Below are positions 56,886-64,000 of a stretch of DNA of 64,000 bases, one piece after another. The notes beneath the pieces were generated by a model. It did no database searches and was not told where the DNA came from. It was given only the letters and a program-made list of their open reading frames with translations. The DNA is from Nocardioides cremeus (GTDB lineage: Bacteria; Actinomycetota; Actinomycetes; Propionibacteriales; Nocardioidaceae). A program made the position numbers and the translations under genes. The first letter of the stretch is position 1. Each line of letters starts with the position of its first letter. The DNA is taken from positions 1 through 64,000 of the forward strand of contig NZ_JAULSC010000001.1 of assembly GCF_030518195.1 (NCBI RefSeq). Direction: 5' to 3'.

Positions 56886-57867
56886 GCGCGCCGGCGAGCT
56901 CGCGCCGCGAGGTGATCCGCACCTTGCGGTAGACCCGCGACAGGTGCCACTCGACGGCCTTGACCGTCACCACCAGCGTGGTCGCGATCTCGCGGTTGCT
57001 GAGCCCCTGCACGGCCAGCTCGGCGACCCGGCGCTCGGCCACGGTCAGCGCCGCCAGCGCCTCGCTGCGTCCCTCGGCGCCGGCGCCGACGAGGTCGAGC
57101 AGGCGCCGGGCCCGCTGGCGCAGCGGCCACAGGCCCTCCGTGGCGGCGTACGTCTCGGCGTCGCGCAGCAGGCGCAGCACCCGCAGCGAGGACCCGCTGC
57201 CGGAGAGCACCAGCAGTCCGGCGAGGTCGGTGTCGACCTGCGCCCCGAGCCGGGCCGCGCCGACCGAGCCCAGCGCGTCGCGCGCCTCCTCGAGCAGCGC
57301 GACCCCGTCGACGGTCGGGCTGACCGTGGCCAGGGCGCGCAGGCCGTGCGCGACGGCGTACGCCGACCCCACGGCCCGGCCGACCCGCAGGTGGGCCCGG
57401 GCCTGGCGGGCGGCGTCGTCGCCGCGGCGGGCCCGAGCCAGCGCCAGTGCCTGGTTGGCGCGCCAGGGCAGCTGCTCGGGGTCGGCCCCGGGGGCCAGCA
57501 CGCCGACCCGGGCGTGGTGCTCGACCGAGGAGTCGACGTCACCGGCTGCGGCAGCGAGCTCGCCGAGCGCGTGGTGGGCCACCGCTGCGCCCGCCTGCCC
57601 GCTGGGTCCCGGCACGGTGACGAGCTCGAGCAGCGGCCCGACGAGGGTCGCGGCGGTGGTCAGGTCGCCCCGCCCGACGAGGACCTCGGCCCGGGCCGCC
57701 AGCAGGCCGGCCCGCTCGATGTGGCCGCGGGGCGGGTCCGCCGTGAGCGCGGACAGCGCCGCGGACGCCTCGCGCACCCGGCCGGCTCGCAGCAGTGCTC
57801 CGGCGTGCTGGAGCGGGGTGGCGGGCGCGATGCGGGTGGTCGGGCCCCCCGATCGGGTGTGCGGCAT
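56875..57867 (-). CDS. LuxR-type regulator with helical repeat N-terminus
   Basis: A 330-residue regulator. Residues 1-260 are Ala/Leu/Arg-rich helical pairs like tetratricopeptide repeats (LQHAGALLRAGRVREASAAL, AHHALGELAAAAGDVDSSVE). The C-terminus is a LuxR helix-turn-helix: LTVAERRVAELAVQGLSNRE and TTLVVTVKAVEWHLSRVYRK. It looks like the C-terminal half of an LAL/MalT-type regulator without the STAND NTPase domain; no P-loop is present. The ATG at 57867 has no clear Shine-Dalgarno, and AT-rich AAAGTTTTACC upstream may be its promoter. Target genes are unknown. Confidence 0.82.
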   Translation of the reverse strand: MPHTRSGGPTTRIAPATPLQHAGALLRAGRVREASAALSALTADPPRGHIERAGLLAARAEVLVGRGDLTTAATLVGPLLELVTVPGPSGQAGAAVAHHALGELAAAAGDVDSSVEHHARVGVLAPGADPEQLPWRANQALALARARRGDDAARQARAHLRVGRAVGSAYAVAHGLRALATVSPTVDGVALLEEARDALGSVGAARLGAQVDTDLAGLLVLSGSGSSLRVLRLLRDAETYAATEGLWPLRQRARRLLDLVGAGAEGRSEALAALTVAERRVAELAVQGLSNREIATTLVVTVKAVEWHLSRVYRKVRITSRRELAGALMS

Positions 57868-57948
57868 GCGAGCAGCGTAGGAAGGTAAAACTTTGCCCGC
57901 CGCTTCTTCCCCGGGAACGCCCGGCCCGGTCCAGTCAGGCCCCACCTG

Positions 57949-58556
57949 TCAGGCCCGGCCCACCAGCGCGAGCAGGGTCTCGACCGGCCCGGCGCCGGGC
58001 CGAGCGGCGCCGACGTCGGCGAAGTGCCCCTCGGCGCGCCCGCACGCGACCGTGCAGCGCGCCACTGGCAAGAGCGCCGCGGCCAGGTCGGGCGGCAGCG
58101 CCCCGGTCGCGCCGTCACGGTCGCTCGGCTCGCCGAGGCTGCGTGCCACGTCCCAGCCGTGCACGGCGACCTCGAGCGCGGCCGTCGAGACCAGCAGCTC
58201 GGCGGGCAGGCCCACGCGCTGGCCACCCGGGCCCGCCAGCTCGACGTCGTCGAGGCCCTGCTCGGCGGCGGCGGACCAGACACCGAGCAGCGTGCAGGCC
58301 CGGGCCCGCAGCCGCGCCGCGGGGTCGTCGTACGTCGGCGCGGCGGCCCGGTGAGCCGGCAGCAGCCGCAGCGCGCCGTGGCTGGCCTCGAGGTAGGCCC
58401 CGAGCGAGTCGTCCATGTGGTCCAGCAGGGCTGCGAGGTCCCAGGCGGCGCAGGGCGTGGGTCGCCCCAGGTCGCCGGGGCCGACCCGGCCCAGCACCGA
58501 CCGGGTGCCGACCAGCGAGCGCTCCAGCAGCCCGACCGCGTGGTCGAGCCGCGTGC

Positions 58557-58560
<4 letters not shown>
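57949..58560 (-). CDS. TIGR03086 / DinB-like maleylpyruvate isomerase N-terminal family protein
   Basis: A 203-residue helical-bundle protein of the TIGR03086 family, metal-binding four-helix proteins of the DinB/MDMPI superfamily that often depend on mycothiol. GRPTPCAAWDLAALLDHMDD holds the conserved W-x-x-x-x-L-x-x-H block, and ALEVAVHGWDVARSLGE provides the second His pair. The ATG at 58560 overlaps the sigma factor stop by four bases, so the product is made with it. A role as partner or effector of that sigma factor is an inference from the overlap. Confidence 0.87.
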
Positions 58561-59639
<1,079 letters not shown>

Positions 59640-59688
59640 CGGGTGTGCTCCTCACAGTGTGCGCCTCACTGCTCCGACCCGGCCAGGC

Positions 59689-61266
59689 TCACGAACTCAT
59701 CGCTCGCCCCACCAGCGCGAGGGCCCGCTCGGCGAGCGGCTCGGCGAGCGCCCGGTCGGCGGCCACCAGTCCCACCCTCGTACGCCGCTCGAGCAGGTCG
59801 TCGACGTCGTGGGCGCCCTCGTGGGTCACCGCGAAGACCAGCTCGGCCAGCGTCACCGGCACCTGCTCGGCCGCGGGGGCCAGCAGCTGCTCGTCGTCGA
59901 GCGGCTCGCCGGCCCGGGCCGCGACCTCGCGGGCGGTGGCCAGCACCAGGGCGGCGTCGGTGCCGAAGCGGCGTACCAGCCGGGCGGGCTCCTCGAGGGC
60001 GTCGAGCACCGGTCGGGGCGCGGCGCCCAGCAGCGGCAGGGTCGCGGTGGTGCACGGCCCGGCCGCCAGCCCACCCGTCTCGACCGCGGCGTCGACGGCG
60101 TCCTGGGCCATCCGCCGGTAGGTGGTGAGCTTGCCGCCCACCACGGTGACCATGCCGCTGCGCCCGGTCAGCACCGCGTGCCGGCGCGACAGGTCGGCGG
60201 TCTGCCCGGAGCCGGCGGCCCCGTCGGGGCCGGTGACGTCGAGCAGCGGGCGCAGCCCGGCGTACGCGCCCACGACGTCGTCGCGGCGCAGGGGGGTCGC
60301 GAAGGTCGCCGCGACCACGTCGAGCAGGAAGCCGATCTCGGGCTCGGTGGGTTGCGGCACGTCGGGCACCGGGCCCGGCGCGGGCTCGTCGGTCAGCCCG
60401 ACGTAGATCGTGCCGTCGGGCTGGGGCAGCACCATCACGAACCGGCTGGTCGAGCCCGGCACCGGGGCGAAGACGCTGGTGCGCAGCCCCGGCAGCCGGT
60501 CGCCGCGCAGCACCAGGTGGGTGCCCCGGCTGGGGCGCAGGGTCACCTCGTCGGCCAGGTCGCCGGCCCACACGCCGGCGGCGTTGACGACCGCGCGGGC
60601 CCGCACGGTCGTCGTGGCGCCGGTGGTCTCGTCGCGCAGCGTCACCTCGGTGCCGCCGGCCCGCAGCACCCGGGCGCGGGTGCGCACGTGGGCGCCGTAC
60701 GACGCTGCGGTGCGCGCGATGGTGGTGACCAGGCGGGCGTCGTCCTCGAGCTGGCCGTCCCAGCCGAGCAGGCCCCCGCGCAGCCCGGCGGGCCGCAGGC
60801 CGGGGGCCATCGAGAGGGTCTCGGTGCGCGAGAGGCGGCGCGGGCGGGGCAGCGTCTCGGCGCTGGTGCGCGCGCCGCGGCGCAGCAGGTCGCCGGCGGC
60901 CAGCCCGCTGCGCGACAGCAGCCGCTGCAGGGGAGCGGTGCCCGAGGTGATCGGGATCAGCATCGGCATCGCGCGGGTCAGGTGGGGCGCGGTGGTCTGC
61001 ATCAGGATGCCGCGCTCGACGGCGCTCTCGTGGGCGACGCCGATCTGGCCCTGGGCCAGGTAGCGCAGCCCGCCGTGGACCATCTTCGAGCTCCAGCGCG
61101 AGGTGCCGAAGGCGAGGTCGTGGGCGTCGACGGCCAGCACCGACAGCCCGCGGGTGACCGCGTCGAGGGCGACCCCGGTGCCGGTGACGCCGAGGCCGAC
61201 GACGACGAGGTCGACCTCGGTGGGCGCCCCGGCCAGGCCGGCGCGGATGCCGGTCTCGGCGCTCAC
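59689..61266 (-). CDS. glpD: Glycerol-3-phosphate dehydrogenase (FAD-dependent, respiratory)
   Basis: A 525-residue flavoenzyme oxidising glycerol 3-phosphate to dihydroxyacetone phosphate with electrons to the quinone pool. The FAD motif is VDLVVVGLGVTGTGVALDAV, and KMVHGGLRYLAQGQIGVAHE is the GlpD signature. SGMVTVVGGKLTTYRRMAQD and an alpha-helical C-terminal domain follow. The GTG at 61266 overlaps the tetR stop by four bases. It is transcribed with the TetR regulator and divergent from the AGPS/DagK pair. This order matches, from memory, glpD1 (Rv2249c) of Mycobacterium tuberculosis. Confidence 0.95.
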   Translation of the reverse strand: MSAETGIRAGLAGAPTEVDLVVVGLGVTGTGVALDAVTRGLSVLAVDAHDLAFGTSRWSSKMVHGGLRYLAQGQIGVAHESAVERGILMQTTAPHLTRAMPMLIPITSGTAPLQRLLSRSGLAAGDLLRRGARTSAETLPRPRRLSRTETLSMAPGLRPAGLRGGLLGWDGQLEDDARLVTTIARTAASYGAHVRTRARVLRAGGTEVTLRDETTGATTTVRARAVVNAAGVWAGDLADEVTLRPSRGTHLVLRGDRLPGLRTSVFAPVPGSTSRFVMVLPQPDGTIYVGLTDEPAPGPVPDVPQPTEPEIGFLLDVVAATFATPLRRDDVVGAYAGLRPLLDVTGPDGAAGSGQTADLSRRHAVLTGRSGMVTVVGGKLTTYRRMAQDAVDAAVETGGLAAGPCTTATLPLLGAAPRPVLDALEEPARLVRRFGTDAALVLATAREVAARAGEPLDDEQLLAPAAEQVPVTLAELVFAVTHEGAHDVDDLLERRTRVGLVAADRALAEPLAERALALVGRAMSS

Positions 61267-61877
61267 GGGCGCAGCGCCCGGGCCAGCAGGTGGCGCAGCT
61301 CGGCGTCGAGGTCGGCGGCCGACACGTCGTCGTCGACCATGGTGTGGGCCGAGAGCACGAACCCGTGGGCGGCCAGCACCAGGCTGCGCGCGATCGCCAG
61401 CGGCGACCCCGACCGCACCTGGCCGGCGGCCTGGCCGCGGGCCAGCTCGTCGGTGAGCAGGGTGGCGATCAGCTCCTGGGAGCGGCCGCGGCGGTGCAGC
61501 AGGTAGGGCAGCACCAGCTCGGGGTCGAGCTCGACGATGCGCACGAACAGCTCGTTGCGTCGCAGCGCCTCGACGGTGCGCGCCACCTCGTCGACGATCC
61601 GCTCGACCGCGCCGGCCGGTCCGCTGCCCGTGTCAGTGGGGTCGTCGGCGACGGTGCGGGCGACCAGCCCCGACCACTCGCGGGTCATCAGGTCGCCGAG
61701 CAGGGTCGGCATGTCGGCCCAGGAGCGGTAGATCGTCATCCGCGAGACGCCCGCGCGCCGCGCGACCTCGGTGAGCGTCGTACGCCGCCAGCCGACGTCG
61801 AGGATGCACTCGCGGGCCGCGTCGAGGTAGGCGTCGCGAGGATCTTGCGGCGTATCGTTGTGACACAGTGACGTCAT
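61263..61877 (-). CDS. TetR family regulator of the glpD/AGPS locus
   Basis: A 204-residue TetR protein. The DNA-binding part is TTLTEVARRAGVSRMTIYRS. A Gly/Pro-containing loop (VADDPTDTGSGPAGAVE) and an Arg/Leu-rich ligand domain follow. The ATG at 61877 lies eight bases after TACAGT on the minus strand, so its mRNA is probably leaderless. Only 17 bases separate it from the divergent flavoprotein start, with palindromic sequence on both sides, so it very likely represses both directions. It corresponds in position to Rv2250c. Confidence 0.92.
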   Translation of the reverse strand: MTSLCHNDTPQDPRDAYLDAARECILDVGWRRTTLTEVARRAGVSRMTIYRSWADMPTLLGDLMTREWSGLVARTVADDPTDTGSGPAGAVERIVDEVARTVEALRRNELFVRIVELDPELVLPYLLHRRGRSQELIATLLTDELARGQAAGQVRSGSPLAIARSLVLAAHGFVLSAHTMVDDDVSAADLDAELRHLLARALRP

Positions 61878-61894
61878 GTGTCACACTGTAACAC
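61860..61894. promoter_or_regulatory. Divergent promoter with TetR-type operator
   Basis: GTGACACA (61860-61867) and TGTGTCAC (61877-61884) are perfect arms nine bases apart, and TGTCACA/TGTAACA half-sites repeat through 61894. TACAGT on the minus strand (61890-61885) is a good -10 for the tetR gene. The right arm overlaps that promoter and the left arm the first codons of tetR. Confidence 0.6.
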
Positions 61895-63517
61895 GTGACC
61901 CACGACACCGCTGCTCCCCACGGCTCCCCGACCACCGGTGCGCACCCGCGCGAGATGCACCCGCAGCGCTGGGGCGACCCGGGCGCCGCGACCGCGCTGC
62001 CCGAGGCCGCCCGCGGGCTGGTCGAGCTCGCCTTCGGCCTGCACGAGACGCCCGCCGCGACCGACGTCGAGCTGCCCCCGGTGGGGCTCGGCGACAGCGT
62101 GCTGGCGGCGCTGGGCGACGTGGTCGGCACCGACCACGTGCACGTCGACGACGCCTCGCGACGGCTGCGCACCCGGGGCAAGTCGACCCCCGACCTGCTG
62201 CGTGCCCGCGCCGGCGACCTGGCCGACGCCCCCGACGTCGTGGTGCGCCCGGGCAGCCACGACGAGGTCGCCGGCGTGCTCGCCCTGGCCGTCGAGCACC
62301 ACCTGGCGGTCGTGCCCTTCGGCGGCGGCACCTGCGTCACCGGTGGCCTGGCGGCCCGCCGCGACGGCTACGCCGGCCTGGTCTCCCTCGACCTGGTCCG
62401 CCTCGACGCGCTGCTCGAGGTCGACGAGGTCTCGATGACCGCGACCCTCGAGCCCGGCCTGCGCGGCCCCGAGGCCGAGGCGCTGCTCGCCGAGCACGGC
62501 CTGTGCCTGGGCCACTACCCGCAGTCCTTCGAGCACGCCTCGATCGGCGGCTTCGCCGCCACCCGCTCCTCGGGCCAGTCGAGCGCCGGCTACGGGCGCT
62601 TCGACCAGATGGTCGTCGGGCTGCGGGTGGCCACGCCTCGTGGGGAGTGGCGGCTCGGCTCGTCGCCCGCCAACGCCGCCGGCCCCGACCTGCGCCAGCT
62701 GGTGCTGGGCTCCGAGGGCGCCTTCGGCGTGATCACCGCCGTCACCGTGCGGGTGCGCCGGCTGCCCGAGGTGAAGGTCTACGAGGGCTGGCGCTGGGAC
62801 TCCTTCGTCGAGGGGGCCGCCGCGATGCGCACGCTCGCCCAGGCGGGGACGCTGCCCACCGTGCTGCGGCTCTCCGACGAGGCCGAGACCGGGCTCAACC
62901 TGGCGCGGCCCGACGCGATCGGCGAGGAGTCCACCGGCTGCCTGATGATCGTGGGCCACGAGGGTGCCCCCGCCCAGGTCGAGGCCCGCCGAGCCGCGGT
63001 CACCGAGATCCTCAGCGGCCTCGGCGGCACCCCGCTCGGCGAGGAGCCGGGCGAGTCGTGGGTCCACGGCCGCTTCCACGCGCCGTACCTGCGCGACTCG
63101 ATGCTCGACGTCGGCGTGCTGGTCGAGACCCTCGAGACCGCCACCTTCTGGTCGAAGGTCGACGCGCTGTACGCCGACGTGCGCGCCGCCCTGGAGCGCG
63201 AGCTCGGCTCCGAGGGCGGGTCGGCGATCGTGCTGTGCCACATCTCCCACGTCTACGAGACCGGCTGCTCGCTCTACTTCACCGTCGCGACCAGCGCGGG
63301 GGAGGCGCCGATCGAGCGCTGGGGTCGGGCCAAGGCCGCGGCCAACGACGCGATCGTCGCCAACGGCGCCACCATCAGCCACCACCACGCCGTCGGCACC
63401 GACCACCGGCCGTGGCTGGGCGCCGAGATCGGTGACCTGGGCGCCTCGGTGCTGCGCGCGGTCAAGGCCGACCTCGACCCGACCGGCGTGCTCAACCCGG
63501 GGGTGCTGGTCCCGTGA
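61895..63517 (+). CDS. FAD-binding oxidase of the alkyl-dihydroxyacetonephosphate synthase family
   Basis: A 540-residue flavoprotein of the vanillyl-alcohol oxidase fold. The FAD-binding domain shows DVVVRPGSHDEVAGVLALAV, VVPFGGGTCVTGGLAA and GFAATRSSGQSSAGYGRFDQ. The substrate domain ends with SHHHAVGTDHRPWL, the His-rich signature of AGPS enzymes, which replace the acyl chain of acyl-DHAP by an alkyl ether. The GTG at 61895 is used. DagK overlaps by four bases and glpD is divergent, so the set handles DHAP/glycerol-3-phosphate and lipid phosphates. True ether-lipid synthesis here is an inference. Confidence 0.9.
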   Translation: MTHDTAAPHGSPTTGAHPREMHPQRWGDPGAATALPEAARGLVELAFGLHETPAATDVELPPVGLGDSVLAALGDVVGTDHVHVDDASRRLRTRGKSTPDLLRARAGDLADAPDVVVRPGSHDEVAGVLALAVEHHLAVVPFGGGTCVTGGLAARRDGYAGLVSLDLVRLDALLEVDEVSMTATLEPGLRGPEAEALLAEHGLCLGHYPQSFEHASIGGFAATRSSGQSSAGYGRFDQMVVGLRVATPRGEWRLGSSPANAAGPDLRQLVLGSEGAFGVITAVTVRVRRLPEVKVYEGWRWDSFVEGAAAMRTLAQAGTLPTVLRLSDEAETGLNLARPDAIGEESTGCLMIVGHEGAPAQVEARRAAVTEILSGLGGTPLGEEPGESWVHGRFHAPYLRDSMLDVGVLVETLETATFWSKVDALYADVRAALERELGSEGGSAIVLCHISHVYETGCSLYFTVATSAGEAPIERWGRAKAAANDAIVANGATISHHHAVGTDHRPWLGAEIGDLGASVLRAVKADLDPTGVLNPGVLVP

Positions 63518-64000
63518 GCGCCGCCGCCGAGCGCTCCTTCACGTTCCTGGTCAACCCGGCCTCCGGGGGCGGAGCGGCACCCGAGGCCGTGGTGCCGGTG
63601 GCCCGCCTGCTGCGTGAGGCGGGCGCCTCGGTCGACGTGACCTACTCGCCGGGCCCGCGCGCGACCGACGACCTCGTGCGGGCCGCCGTCGAGCGCGGCG
63701 ACGTCGTGGTCTCGGTGGGCGGCGACGGCATGCTCTCCCACCTGGCCGGCGCGGTCTCGACCGCGGGCGGGGTGCTCGGGGTGCTGCCGGCCGGTCGTGG
63801 CAACGACTTCGCACGGATGCTGGGGCTGGCCTCCGAGCCGGCCGCGGTCGCCGAGCACCTGCTGCACGCGCCGGTGCGCGAGGTCGACCTGCTGGCCTGG
63901 ACCCTGCCCGGCGAGCCGAGCAGGCTGGTGGCTGGGTCGGTCTACTCCGGCATCGATGCTCGTGCCGCTGCGATGGTCGACCGGATGCGCTGGACCCCGC
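63514..64000 (+). CDS. Diacylglycerol/lipid kinase (partial, cut by window edge)
   Basis: The first 162 codons of a lipid kinase of the DagK/YegS family, which phosphorylates diacylglycerol or related lipids with ATP. Visible are SFTFLVNPASGGGAA, the nucleotide-binding block VVSVGGDGMLSHLAGAV (GGDG), and GVLPAGRGNDFARMLG (GTGNDFAR-type). The GTG at 63514 overlaps the flavoprotein stop. The catalytic C-terminal half lies beyond the right edge. The equivalent gene in Mycobacterium tuberculosis, from memory, is Rv2252. Confidence 0.93.
   Translation, partial: MSAAAERSFTFLVNPASGGGAAPEAVVPVARLLREAGASVDVTYSPGPRATDDLVRAAVERGDVVVSVGGDGMLSHLAGAVSTAGGVLGVLPAGRGNDFARMLGLASEPAAVAEHLLHAPVREVDLLAWTLPGEPSRLVAGSVYSGIDARAAAMVDRMRWTP

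Overview
The window looks like a chromosomal segment of a high-GC actinobacterium, most probably a Nocardioidaceae member such as Nocardioides. The grounds are a base composition that is about three quarters G+C by eye, strong C/G third-position bias, many GTG starts, many 4-base ATGA/GTGA gene overlaps, and families typical of that group (CstA, a SnoaL-tailed ECF sigma factor, DUF427, DUF2332, TIGR03086, an actinobacterial glpD/AGPS/DagK locus). I see no rRNA, tRNA, CRISPR array, insertion sequence or prophage. Gene density is high; the only gene-free stretch over 300 bases is 245-732.

Layout. 1-4569: the start of a MATE exporter, a 488-base gap holding a cluster of DnaA-box-like sites, and dnaB interrupted by two inteins (a class 3 intein in the P-loop and a Cys1 intein near the C-terminus). 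4570-5440: a lower-GC island with one unrecognised gene whose promoter is covered by a perfect inverted repeat. 5648-12921: secreted and lipid-anchored proteins and enzymes of small metabolism (cyclase, SDR-like reductase, enoyl-CoA hydratase family, glutaminase-STAS, clan GH-A glycosidase). 13018-18742: the most unusual region. A cytosolic histidine kinase, an AspA/AstE-type metallohydrolase and a RimK-associated protease are divergent from RimK fused to a TrkA-C domain. They are followed by a DUF429-RelA/SpoT fusion in which a catalytic glutamate of the synthetase is replaced. Three stacked palindromes close this region.

18869-29753: nitroreductase, CPA2 antiporter, PQQ-type sugar dehydrogenase, a DrrAB-like ABC exporter, a degenerate sigma-J-like protein with an MFS exporter, and cstA with a coupled small protein and a CRP-type site in its promoter. 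29826-36956: four overlapping genes for a FtsX/MacB-type ABC system. 36967-45669: zwf, small proteins, a GH6 cellulase, an SDR/TetR pair with operator-like palindromes, MFS, GNAT and YceI. 45823-53483: a small protein next to glmS, a DEAD-box helicase, a lipoprotein penicillin-binding protein and an aldehyde dehydrogenase.

53602-64000: flotillin with NfeD, DUF2332, a LuxR-type regulator, an ECF sigma factor overlapping a TIGR03086 protein, and finally glpD-tetR divergent from an AGPS-like flavoprotein and DagK. That last order matches, from memory, the Rv2249c-Rv2252 region of Mycobacterium tuberculosis and suggests glycerophosphate or ether-lipid metabolism. A 22-base tandem repeat family, unit close to AGTTCGGGCCGGGTCRGCGGGA, occurs in four separate intergenic places and twice supplies the stop codon of the adjoining gene.
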